A stretch of 64,000 nt of DNA from Paenibacillus sp. ACRRY (GTDB lineage: Bacteria > Bacillota > Bacilli > Paenibacillales > Paenibacillaceae): NCBI RefSeq assembly GCF_022346995.1, contig NZ_JAKRNM010000001.1:744001-808000 (forward strand), in the 5' to 3' direction. Below are positions 53,304-61,260 of this stretch, in pieces. Position numbers and translations under genes: made by a program. The notes beneath the pieces are model-generated. The model saw only the letters and a list, made by a program, of their open reading frames with translations. It searched no databases and had not been told where the DNA came from. Position 1 is the first letter of the stretch; each line of letters begins with the position of its first letter.

Positions 53304-54404
53304 ATGAAAAATGACGCAAAAGCAGACTATATTCAATTTACGATTCTAACAACTTTGTTTACAGTGGGTACTTCAATCCTCATAACCCCGAGTAGTTTGG
53401 CACAAGCTCTAAATCAGGATGCATGGTTGGTTCCCTTTTTTTCAATTATACCGGCAGTGATTTTCTTGGGTGTTTACAAGTGGCTTTTTAATCATCAACC
53501 TAACAAAACCATCGTCGAAAAAATGCAGGAGATCCTGGGTTCATGGTTTGGGACATGTCTATCTATATTATTTATCATTACAGCGTTTTTGGCGGCTGCC
53601 ATGGTACTTTATGATGTAAGCAGGTTTATCAAGACTGTTTTTATGCCGGAAACTTCGGTTATATTTATTAATTCACTATTTACTCTATTGCTGGTTTACG
53701 GATTAATGTCGGGATTTAACACTCTGGTCAGAATGGTACAGATTATGTTTCCGTTTTGTGTGCTGCTGTTTGTCATGATGGTTATTGCTTTGATCCCGGA
53801 AATCAAAATTCAAAATATTCAACCCATCTTTGAGGCTCCTTTATATAAATATACGTATTCGACCCTTTCACTCGCTAGTATTGTGTATTTCCCCCTGATT
53901 TTCTTTCTCATGCTTCAACCCAAAGAGTTGCAACATCCCAAAAATAGTTTTAAATCGTTTATTGTGGGTGTTTTCATTGGCTCATTGATCAATGCATCCA
54001 TTATTTTATTAAATATTTTGGTTGTAGGATCAAACGTTACATCCATTCAGGAATATCCCGCGTACCACTTAGCTCAAAAAATAGAAATTGGGGGTTTTAT
54101 AACCCGGGTGGAAGTTGTGATTGCTTTAATTTGGTTGTTAACCTCTTTTGTTAAATTACTCGTATATTTCCATTCCGCCTTCCTCGGCTTCACGCAAATC
54201 TTGAACATAAAACACAAAAAATCCTTTGTTATCCCCATGGCTTTTTTGTTAATTGTGATCTCTGTAGACATTTTTCCTAACTCTATTTACGAGAACAAGT
54301 TTAATGCAACGGTTTGGATAGGCTGGATTACAACATTTGCTATCGGTCTGCCTGTTTTGCTGATTGTCATTGGCGTATTGAAAAAGCGGATTAAGGGTAA
54401 ATAA
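53304..54404 (+). CDS. Spore germination receptor B subunit (GerAB/GerKB, APC-superfamily permease fold)
   Basis: 366 aa, ten membrane helices. Starts KNDAKADYIQFTILTTLFTVGTSILITPSSLAQALNQDAW, characteristic of Ger B subunits (GTSIL-TPSSLA), which bind the nutrient germinant. ATG 53304 follows GAGG at 53291; the open frame upstream to 53106 overlaps the small gene and is not needed. Last gene of the operon. Confidence 0.93.
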   Translation: MKNDAKADYIQFTILTTLFTVGTSILITPSSLAQALNQDAWLVPFFSIIPAVIFLGVYKWLFNHQPNKTIVEKMQEILGSWFGTCLSILFIITAFLAAAMVLYDVSRFIKTVFMPETSVIFINSLFTLLLVYGLMSGFNTLVRMVQIMFPFCVLLFVMMVIALIPEIKIQNIQPIFEAPLYKYTYSTLSLASIVYFPLIFFLMLQPKELQHPKNSFKSFIVGVFIGSLINASIILLNILVVGSNVTSIQEYPAYHLAQKIEIGGFITRVEVVIALIWLLTSFVKLLVYFHSAFLGFTQILNIKHKKSFVIPMAFLLIVISVDIFPNSIYENKFNATVWIGWITTFAIGLPVLLIVIGVLKKRIKGK

Positions 54405-54465
54405 GCGAATAAAAAACAAAGGAAAGCACTCATGCTATCACCAATAAAGGAACGAGGTGAGACAT

Positions 54466-54576
54466 ATGGACGTTTTTGAACATGTATACAGTCCGTTGGG
54501 AAAAATGGCTGTCCACAATTGTGGCTGCCATCCCGATCTAGTTTTTGATTGTAGCACTGACCATGAAAAGGGATTA
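54466..54576 (+). pseudogene. N-terminal remnant of an L-lactate permease (LctP/LutP family)
   Basis: ATG 54466 with a good GAGGTGA site reads MDVFEHVYSPLGK, then, after a frame shift near 54505, WLSTIVAAIPI-stop-FLIVALTMKRDY. Joined, this matches the family start (W..vYdPlGn..LSal.AaiPi..lf..L..kr.kgy). The remaining 500 residues are absent. The remnant runs straight into the promoter region of the TnrA-like gene. Confidence 0.65.
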
Positions 54577-54622
54577 CTTTTATGATTATTTTTCAAAGTT
54601 ATATACAACACAGTCAATTTCG

Positions 54623-54662
54623 TGTGATAATAAGCAACAATATTACGTTATATTAAATAACA
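54623..54662. promoter_or_regulatory. Two TnrA/GlnR-box-like sites upstream of the TnrA-like gene
   Basis: TGTGATAATAAGCAACA (54623-54639) and, on the minus strand, TGTTATTTAATATAACG (54646-54662). Each matches TGTNA-N7-TNACA with one mismatch. They suggest autoregulation or cross-regulation by nitrogen regulators of this family. Confidence 0.5.
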
Positions 54663-54700
54663 TTATGTTAATTAAATTCATTAAAAGAGGTGAACTTTTA

Positions 54701-54997
54701 ATGTTGGACAAAGATAATTATAAAGAAAAAAAAGTTATTACCATTGGAACGGTTTGTGATTTGACTGGATTGTCCGCCAGAAAAATTCGATATTACGAGC
54801 AGCGAGGACTGATATTTCCCGAAAGATCAAGTACAGGAAATCGGAAGTATTCGTTTAAGGACATTGAGACGCTGATGGAGATCGCCAATCATCTAGAGGA
54901 TGGATTCAGAACGTTTGAAATCAAGCAAGATCAAAAAAATAAAAATAATGTTAGATTATATAACAGACATAAGGACAACAAGAACGATTTTTTTTAA
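54701..54997 (+). CDS. TnrA/GlnR-like MerR-family nitrogen regulator
   Basis: 98 aa. The MerR-type winged helix matches TnrA and GlnR of Bacillus closely in pattern: KKVITIGTVCDLTGLSARKI, RYYEQRGLIFPERSSTGNRK, YSFKDIETLMEIANHLEDGF, then EIKQDQ. The C-terminal tail is short, basic and Asn-rich, near the length of TnrA (110) rather than GlnR (135). In TnrA this tail binds feedback-inhibited glutamine synthetase, and GlnR has an autoinhibitory tail. ATG 54701 has AGAGGTGAA upstream. No glnA is adjacent, so this is probably a paralogue. A perfect box lies at its own 3' end. Confidence 0.88.
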   Translation: MLDKDNYKEKKVITIGTVCDLTGLSARKIRYYEQRGLIFPERSSTGNRKYSFKDIETLMEIANHLEDGFRTFEIKQDQKNKNNVRLYNRHKDNKNDFF

Positions 54998-55000
54998 GAT
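54949..55000 (+). promoter_or_regulatory. Perfect TnrA/GlnR box with correctly spaced -10 before the amidohydrolase operon
   Basis: TGTTAGATTATATAACA at 54949-54965 matches TGTNA-N7-TNACA fully. A TAAGAT hexamer at 54995-55000 begins 38 bp from the box centre, putting the box near -50, the position at which TnrA activates promoters in B. subtilis. The box lies inside the 3' end of the regulator gene. Confidence 0.75.
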
Positions 55001-55102
55001 AACTGTAGTATCAGTTGTAATGACATCACTACATGATGACAAGCGAAGATACTGAGAAAGCAAGAAAGAGAGTACATCATTCATATGCAAGGGGGCTTTA
55101 AG

Positions 55103-56752
55103 ATGAAAAACGTGGATTTACTTCTTACCAATGCAAATATCCTCACGTTGGACGGTGCTAATCGAGTTGCAAAGTCGGTCGCTGTAACCAAAGGAAGAAT
55201 TAGCGGTATTTGGAGCCAGCCAGAACCGCCTTCAAATGCGGTAAACATGTCAGCGCAAACCAAAGTCTTGAATTTAAGGGGTGCAACGGTTATTCCGGGA
55301 TTTATCGAGACGCATAATCACATTCTGGCATGTGCCTACTTAAAAGGAAACGTAGATTGCAGCAGTCCCTTGAATACCACAATTCAGGATATTTTAAATG
55401 CAATCGAAGAGAAAGCAGCTACTATGACTGCTGGAGAGTGGATACAGGGCCACAGTTACGATGATACTTCGCTGGCTGACAAACGGCACCCCACCCGTGA
55501 GGATCTGGATCAGGCCGCTCCGAATCATCCCGTTTACATTACACATATTAGCGGTCATATCGCCGTAGCCAATTCCAAGGCAATTGAGCTAGCGGGCATT
55601 GATGATGATCAGTATACAGACAATCCTCATTTTGGCAAAGATCTTGCTGGAAGATTAAACGGGGTTTTGTATGAAGCTCCAGCGATGAATGCTTTCCAAA
55701 CGGTACTTCCGGTGATGGATAAGTCCACTTTTCTCGAACGACTGGGCGAAGCCGCTCGAGATTATGTCGCGCAGGGTATTACAATGACCACGGATGCAGG
55801 GGTCTGGGATCAAGAAAGTTTAACCATTATACTCGAAGCTGCGAAAACTGGCATTATGCCTATGCGATCACAGCTCATGATTATGCACTCTTTGTTAACA
55901 GAGCAGGGCCTGTTTGCAAATTACTCTGCAAGTGAGGTGGAACAGGAAATTGACAAACGTTCCAATGGAAGAGCTCGTCTGGACAGTGCTAAATTGTTTC
56001 AGGACGGTTCAATTCAGGGATTAACTGGTGCTTTACGGGATCCGTATTACTGCAACAAGGAAGAGAATGGCCAATTATTTTACGAGCAGGCTGCTCTTAA
56101 CGAGATCATTTCCAGCTTGCACCAACGAGGATTTCGAGTTGCTATTCACGGTAATGGTGACCGAGCAATAGGCTCGATCCTTGAAGGTTTCGAATATGCA
56201 TTACAAGCGATGCCACGATTGGACCACCGCCACCGGATTGAGCATGTACAAACGGCGGCACTAGAAGATCTGGACAAAATGGCGGAGTTGAAAGTAGCAG
56301 GCTCATTTTTCATCAATCATGTCTATTATTGGGGCCAACGCCATGAGCAGATTTTTCTGGGTCCTGAACGGGCGAAAAGAATAAGTCCATTGAAAGATGC
56401 GGTAGATCGTAACCTACTGTTCACCCTTCATTCGGATTGTCCTGTAACGCCAATCTCTCCTCTTTTTCTAATCTGGGCTGCAGTGAACCGTCAAACCAGA
56501 GAAGGCGACATATTGGGACCTGATCAAAAAATCGATGTGATGACGGCGTTGAGAGCAATGACAATCGACGGAGCCATATTGAATTTTCAGGAACAGAATT
56601 GCGGAAGTATTGAGGTTGGGAAGTATGCCGATTTTGCAGTATTGGATAAGGATCTGACCACCGTGAACCCGTTGGATATCAAAGACATAGAAGTTTTGTA
56701 TACCATTATAGACGGGGTAGTTGAATATGAAAACAAGAATGTAAAGGTTTAG
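55103..56752 (+). CDS. YtcJ-like metal-dependent amidohydrolase
   Basis: 549 aa, amidohydrolase-3 group (YtcJ, N-substituted formamide deformylase relatives). N-terminal composite beta-sandwich (LLLTNANILTLDGANRVAKS), metal-binding GFIETHNHI (HxH), HGNGDRAIGSILEG, HRIEHVQTA and LHSDCPVTP (metal/catalytic Asp), and the C-terminal GSIEVGKYADFAVLDKDL. No signal peptide. It should hydrolyse an amide or N-acyl/N-formyl bond in the cytoplasm. AAGGGGG lies 8 bp before ATG 55103. First gene behind a perfect TnrA-type box, so it likely provides a nitrogen compound from an N-acyl precursor. Confidence 0.88.
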   Translation: MKNVDLLLTNANILTLDGANRVAKSVAVTKGRISGIWSQPEPPSNAVNMSAQTKVLNLRGATVIPGFIETHNHILACAYLKGNVDCSSPLNTTIQDILNAIEEKAATMTAGEWIQGHSYDDTSLADKRHPTREDLDQAAPNHPVYITHISGHIAVANSKAIELAGIDDDQYTDNPHFGKDLAGRLNGVLYEAPAMNAFQTVLPVMDKSTFLERLGEAARDYVAQGITMTTDAGVWDQESLTIILEAAKTGIMPMRSQLMIMHSLLTEQGLFANYSASEVEQEIDKRSNGRARLDSAKLFQDGSIQGLTGALRDPYYCNKEENGQLFYEQAALNEIISSLHQRGFRVAIHGNGDRAIGSILEGFEYALQAMPRLDHRHRIEHVQTAALEDLDKMAELKVAGSFFINHVYYWGQRHEQIFLGPERAKRISPLKDAVDRNLLFTLHSDCPVTPISPLFLIWAAVNRQTREGDILGPDQKIDVMTALRAMTIDGAILNFQEQNCGSIEVGKYADFAVLDKDLTTVNPLDIKDIEVLYTIIDGVVEYENKNVKV

Positions 56753-56799
56753 AAGTGACAGTACAAGTGAAACGTCTATAATAGAAGGAGGAACATGTA

Positions 56800-58062
56800 G
56801 TGAGCAGAGCTGGAGCGTTGAAACATACCAAAATGATCATTTTTCTTCTGTTTATTGGAAATTTGTTTTCTGCATTTGATCGGTTTGTCATCAACTTCGG
56901 GGTTGTGCAAATTTCGAATGAATTCCAGCTGAGTGCTTCAGCGAGTGGTTTGATGTTAAGTGTCTTTTTCTTGGGATATGCGCTCATGCAAATTCCTGGT
57001 GGTTGGCTTTCGGACCGATTTGGAGAAAAAGTTATTCTGTTCATTTCCATCATCGGTTTTTCGTTATTTACGGGTTTAACAGCTATAGCCTGGTCCTTTG
57101 CTTCACTCTTAGTTATCCGTTTTCTTTTTGGCATGGCAGAAGGCAGTTTCTTCCCGGCAGGTTCCAAATTGATTTCCACCAGTATTGATGAAAATAAACG
57201 TTCTCGTGCCATGTCTGTTTTCCTTTCCGCACTAACCGTAGCCGGTGTAATTGCACCGATTCTCACAACTACGATGCTTGTGCAATTTGGCTGGCGGACC
57301 ATGTTTTTAATTATCGGGATATGTGGTCTGTGCATTGCCTTATTATATTGGATTTTCTTAAAACCAAGCGTCTTGAAACAGCAAGTCACGAACAATGGCG
57401 ATTACCCAAAACATGGTGCACCCCAGGCCAAAGGCAATATCAAGATTTTATTAAGAACACCAATGATTTGGAGCCTGATGATCGCGTCTTTCGGCTACGG
57501 CTTTATCAGCTGGGGCACATCCTCCTGGATGCCAACGTATCTGGTGAATGAACGCGGCTTAAGTCTATCTTCACTCGGCATTCTGCAAATGATTCCGGCC
57601 GTTTCAGGTATCCTCTTCTTCCTGATTGCCGGAGCAGTTATGGATAAAGTGAAAAGTGGACAGGAGAAGTGGTTTGGTGCCTTTAGCGGTGTTGCACTTG
57701 CCGTAACCGTATATTTAATGTTTCACGCTGCATCGATCACAGGAGTCATCATATATCAATCGATTATGCCTGTATTCTCTGCCTTCCTGTCGGTCATCAT
57801 CTATAGCCTTCCCATTAAGCGATTACCCGAAGAGACAAGTGGATCTGCTGTTGGATTGGTTAATATCGGCGCACAGATCGCGGGATTTGCAGCACCTGTA
57901 GGAATGGGACTGATTATTGATCTGTTTAAGGGATCATATGATGGTGCCGTCTGGTTATTAAGTGCATTTGGTATCCTTATTTTCCTGGCTTTCCTGGGTC
58001 TGCAATCCAGTAGGAAACGCTTGATCATTCCAGAGCTGGCGAAAGGAGTAAGTGAATATTGA
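56800..58062 (+). CDS. MFS transporter, anion:cation symporter (ACS)-like
   Basis: 420 aa, 12 membrane helices in two halves. MFS signature between helices 2 and 3 (GGWLSDRFGEKVIL), helix 1 ending DRFVINFGVVQIS, and a second-half DKVKSGQEKW loop. Pattern resembles ACS members that import organic anions such as hexuronates and phthalates. GTG 56800 with AGAAGGAGG. Stop overlaps the next start. Likely the importer for the substrate of the adjacent amidohydrolase. Confidence 0.88.
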   Translation: MSRAGALKHTKMIIFLLFIGNLFSAFDRFVINFGVVQISNEFQLSASASGLMLSVFFLGYALMQIPGGWLSDRFGEKVILFISIIGFSLFTGLTAIAWSFASLLVIRFLFGMAEGSFFPAGSKLISTSIDENKRSRAMSVFLSALTVAGVIAPILTTTMLVQFGWRTMFLIIGICGLCIALLYWIFLKPSVLKQQVTNNGDYPKHGAPQAKGNIKILLRTPMIWSLMIASFGYGFISWGTSSWMPTYLVNERGLSLSSLGILQMIPAVSGILFFLIAGAVMDKVKSGQEKWFGAFSGVALAVTVYLMFHAASITGVIIYQSIMPVFSAFLSVIIYSLPIKRLPEETSGSAVGLVNIGAQIAGFAAPVGMGLIIDLFKGSYDGAVWLLSAFGILIFLAFLGLQSSRKRLIIPELAKGVSEY

Positions 58063-58838
58063 TCAATAATAAAAGTAAACTCCCTTATTATACGCAATTG
58101 AAGGAATGGATTTTGCAGCAGATCGACAATGAAATTCTGTTAAAAGGGGAGAAAATTCCTTCCGAAATGGATTTGGCTCAGCAGCATGGCATTAGTCGGC
58201 CCACCGTGCGGCAAGCCATTGGAGAACTTGTTCAGGAAGGTTATCTGATCAAGAAGAGAGGTTTGGGCACGTTCGTTTCTTCACCAATTATTACTGGAAA
58301 TGCAAATGTATTTACGACATTTGCCGAGGGGATGCGTGCAAGCGGTCTGACGGATCAGGCCAAGCTGATTCATGGTCAAATAATTCAAGCATCTGACAAA
58401 CTTGCGGAGGAGCTCGCAATCGCTCCAGGCAGCAATGTGTTCAAAATTGTGCGTCTTAGACTGGCCAATGATGAACCACTGGCTATTCGAACTTCGTTTA
58501 TCCCTTGTCATCTGTATCCGGAATTGCTGGAGGAGGATTTGGAGGGAGTTCCTTTATATGATTTATTACAGCGTAAAGGGCATGTAGCCATGGGCTCGTC
58601 TCAATCCTTTCAGGCTGTTGGAGCATTAGCTGAAGAGGCTGAGCTTTTGCAAGTGGATACAGGAACGCCAATGATTTTGTGGAATGGTGTAGCGCATAAT
58701 GAGAGAAATATGCCGATTGAGAAGTATAAAGCCTTGTATTTAGGTTCAAGGTTCCGCTTTACCATTGAGCAAGTAGGTAAAAACCAGGCTGGAACGATGC
58801 ATGAGGAATTAATGCCCATCGGACCAATCCATTTTTAG
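58059..58838 (+). CDS. GntR/HutC-family regulator with UTRA ligand domain
   Basis: 259 aa. N-terminal winged helix (PYYTQLKEWILQQIDNEILL, PSEMDLAQQHGISRPTVRQA, LVQEGYLIKKRGLGTFV), C-terminal UTRA domain (about 95-250, with IVRLRLANDEPLAIRTSFIP). TTG 58059 overlaps the MFS stop (ATTGATC) and follows GAAAGGAG. It is the pathway-specific regulator candidate, likely sensing the substrate or a derivative. Last gene of the unit; a strong terminator follows. Confidence 0.9.
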   Translation: MINNKSKLPYYTQLKEWILQQIDNEILLKGEKIPSEMDLAQQHGISRPTVRQAIGELVQEGYLIKKRGLGTFVSSPIITGNANVFTTFAEGMRASGLTDQAKLIHGQIIQASDKLAEELAIAPGSNVFKIVRLRLANDEPLAIRTSFIPCHLYPELLEEDLEGVPLYDLLQRKGHVAMGSSQSFQAVGALAEEAELLQVDTGTPMILWNGVAHNERNMPIEKYKALYLGSRFRFTIEQVGKNQAGTMHEELMPIGPIHF

Positions 58839-58844
58839 TGAAAA

Positions 58845-58877
58845 AAGTGAGGAGCGCAGATGCTCTTCACTTTTTTT
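58845..58877 (+). terminator. Terminator of the amidohydrolase-MFS-GntR unit
   Basis: AAGTGAGGAGC / GCTCTTCACTT (11 bp, one G-U) with 6-nt loop, followed by five T. It separates the two halves of the locus into separate transcripts. Confidence 0.88.
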
Positions 58878-58895
58878 GTACACCTAAAAAAAACA

Positions 58896-58947
58896 TGTTA
58901 GAAAATCTGACGTAATTAAACTAAAACAATTCAGTATATCTTATGAT
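58896..58947 (+). promoter_or_regulatory. TnrA/GlnR-like box and spaced -10 before the aldehyde dehydrogenase operon
   Basis: TGTTAGAAAATCTGACG (58896-58912) matches TGTNA-N7-TNACA except for the last base. A TATGAT hexamer at 58942-58947 starts 38 bp from the box centre, the same distance as in the 54949 promoter. Confidence 0.65.
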
Positions 58948-58996
58948 GAGTTTATCAAGCAGTTGTAAATACATCCTTACAAGTGGGAGAGATGAC

Positions 58997-60415
58997 ATGA
59001 CAAGTACATTCATACAACAGGAAAAACTGGTTTCCATTAATCCATCCACCAAGCAAGTGTTAGCCGAATTTCCAATGATGAGCAAGGTCGACATTGAGGA
59101 ATCCATTTCAGCAGCTACAGCAGCTCAAAAAAGTTGGTGTAAAGTACCTGCACCCGTACGAGGGGAGCTGTTGCTAAAAATAGCTCAGTTGCTTGAGGAC
59201 CGGGCAGAAGATTGGGGACTGCTCGTCACCACAGAAGTGGGAAAATGTCTGCGGGATGGCATCGCTGAGATTCATCGCAGCGTTTCGTTTCTTCGTTTCT
59301 TCGCGGGAGAAGGCTACCGCATGACCGGGGAAACCATCCCTTCCAGACAAGCCGGTGTGTTCGCTTATACGAAACAACAGTCTCTGGGGACCGTTGGTGT
59401 CATCACACCATGGAATGTACCGCTGGCGATTCCGATCTGGAAAATGGCTCCGGCATTGGTTGCGGGCAATAGCATTGTGTGGAAGCCTGCACCGCAGTCG
59501 CTGATGATTTCCCAAAAATTCATGTCTTTGCTGGAAGAAGCAGGATTGCCGGAAAATGTAGTCACCATGCTAATTGCTGATGGTCCTCTCGTTAGTGAAA
59601 CCTTTGCATCCCATGAACAGATCAAGGCGGTGACGTTTACGGGCTCGACGAAGACAGGGCAAACGATTCATCAGGTATTAGCGCCGAGAGGCATTCGTTT
59701 TCAGGCAGAGATGGGAGGCAAAAATCCATTTATCATTATGCCGGATGCGGATATCGAACAGGCTTGTCAGGATATTGTATCTGGTGGTTTATTGGACGCA
59801 GGACAGCGCTGCACAGCGACCAGTCGTATTTTTGTTCATGACTCCATTTATGAAACGTTCCGTGATCACATGCTTTCAACGTTGAATCAGGTCACCCTGG
59901 GTCTGCCGACAGAAGAAGCATCGATCATTGGCCCTGTAGTGGATCAACGGCAATATGATACGATTCGGTCGTATGTTGAGAAAGCAATATCAGAAGGCGC
60001 AGCTCTCATATACGGTGAGGATGAGCCGGAAGATCAATGGGCGCAAGGCGGCTTTTTCATCAAACCCAAGCTTTTTGATCATGTGACACAGGAGATGACG
60101 ATCGCAAATGAAGAAATCTTTGGACCTGTATTGGCGCTGATCCAATTCTCCGATTTTGATGAATGCCTGAAGCAGTCCAATGCCATTGAATATGGATTAT
60201 CATCGACGATCTATACGAAAGATATTGCCACAGCCATGAAGTATGCAGATGAGATTGAATCTGGGCTGGTGCATATTAATATGCCTTCAACGTATAGCGA
60301 ACCACATATGCCATTCGGTGGGATCAAAGCAACAGGTATTGGCGGATTCCGTGAACAGGGAAGCCATGCCATCAAGTTCTTTACGGAATGGAAAACCGTC
60401 TATGTACGTACTTGA
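58997..60415 (+). CDS. NAD(P)-dependent aldehyde dehydrogenase, semialdehyde type
   Basis: 472 aa, complete ALDH fold: TPWNVPLAIPIWKMAPAL (catalytic Asn), EMGGKNPFII (catalytic Glu), GGLLDAGQRCTATSR with catalytic Cys272, and EEIFGPVLALI. The AGQRCTATSR context and the end FGGIKATGIGGFREQGSHAI are typical of alpha-ketoglutaric/sulfo- or malonate-semialdehyde-type dehydrogenases rather than betaine aldehyde enzymes. ATG 58997 has GGGAGAG upstream. In this operon it would oxidise the aldehyde made by the aminotransferase at 62421. Confidence 0.9.
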   Translation: MTSTFIQQEKLVSINPSTKQVLAEFPMMSKVDIEESISAATAAQKSWCKVPAPVRGELLLKIAQLLEDRAEDWGLLVTTEVGKCLRDGIAEIHRSVSFLRFFAGEGYRMTGETIPSRQAGVFAYTKQQSLGTVGVITPWNVPLAIPIWKMAPALVAGNSIVWKPAPQSLMISQKFMSLLEEAGLPENVVTMLIADGPLVSETFASHEQIKAVTFTGSTKTGQTIHQVLAPRGIRFQAEMGGKNPFIIMPDADIEQACQDIVSGGLLDAGQRCTATSRIFVHDSIYETFRDHMLSTLNQVTLGLPTEEASIIGPVVDQRQYDTIRSYVEKAISEGAALIYGEDEPEDQWAQGGFFIKPKLFDHVTQEMTIANEEIFGPVLALIQFSDFDECLKQSNAIEYGLSSTIYTKDIATAMKYADEIESGLVHINMPSTYSEPHMPFGGIKATGIGGFREQGSHAIKFFTEWKTVYVRT

Positions 60416-60446
60416 TTTGAAGGAACGTATAAGGAGATGAGGAGAA

Positions 60447-61232
60447 ATGGGCGTAGGTTTAGCGGGAATTCTCATTCTCTTCGCGGTACTTAGCGGTCTT
60501 GCCAAAGTAGGCTTTGGTTTTGGAGCTGGCATGATATTAAATCCAATACTTACGTTATTCGTTTCTTCTGCCACCGCGACAACACTGTTAGCTCCGATTT
60601 TGTGGTTTAGCAATTTTACAGGTGCAAGAGTGCACCGCGCATCAATTCAGTGGGGGCTAATTGCCAGAATGCTGCCGATGGCTCTAACAGGTACTCTCTT
60701 CGGAAGTATCATCCTGGCCTACGTAGATGACCATATTCTGAAACCAGCCATTGGTATTAGTGCAATCATGATGGGCGTCATGCTCATTGCAAGCCGTAAA
60801 AGGAAAGATCGTGCAAAAAATCGGGAAGCTACTGCTGATCTGGCAGATAATTCTCCTCTCCAAGAAAAAAGCACAAAAAAAACTGTACTTTATCAGCTGG
60901 GCGCACTCGCATCCGGATTTGTCGGCGCAGCCGCAAACTCGGGCGGACTGCCCCTGATCGTATTATTTCTGCATGATTCATCCTTCTCGAAGAAACAGTT
61001 TACGGCAAACATTGCGATGCTGCTGGCTGTTATGGATTCCATCAAAATTGTATCTTATTTGGTTCTTGGAACACTGTCCATTCAAAATCTGCTGCTGGTG
61101 CTGCTGTTTATTCCGTTTATTTATGCAGGGGGTTTTGCAGGCAAGTGGCTGAATGAAAAAATATCGGAGACATCATTTTTGATCGTCGTGCATTCCATCA
61201 TTTTTATTACAGGCATTCTGTTATTGTATTAA
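60447..61232 (+). CDS. TauE/SafE-family membrane transporter (putative organic acid/sulfonate exporter)
   Basis: 261 aa, about eight membrane helices in two repeats (GVGLAGILILFAVLSGLAK... and LGALASGFVGAAANSGGLPLIVLFLHDSSF). A hydrophilic loop (RKRKDRAKNREATADLADNS) separates the halves. The family exports sulfite, sulfoacetate and related anions. Located between the aldehyde dehydrogenase and alanine dehydrogenase genes with short gaps, it would remove the acid or sulfite product. AAGGAGATGAGGAG precedes ATG 60447. Confidence 0.88.
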   Translation: MGVGLAGILILFAVLSGLAKVGFGFGAGMILNPILTLFVSSATATTLLAPILWFSNFTGARVHRASIQWGLIARMLPMALTGTLFGSIILAYVDDHILKPAIGISAIMMGVMLIASRKRKDRAKNREATADLADNSPLQEKSTKKTVLYQLGALASGFVGAAANSGGLPLIVLFLHDSSFSKKQFTANIAMLLAVMDSIKIVSYLVLGTLSIQNLLLVLLFIPFIYAGGFAGKWLNEKISETSFLIVVHSIIFITGILLLY

Positions 61233-61260
61233 TACCAATCGAATCGGGAGTGTGTGAGAC

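Noticed and set aside
54545..54700. N-terminal extension of the TnrA-like protein
   Set aside because: The open frame upstream of ATG 54701 contains remnant lactate permease sequence and the box-like sites, and ATG 54701 has a proper ribosome site.
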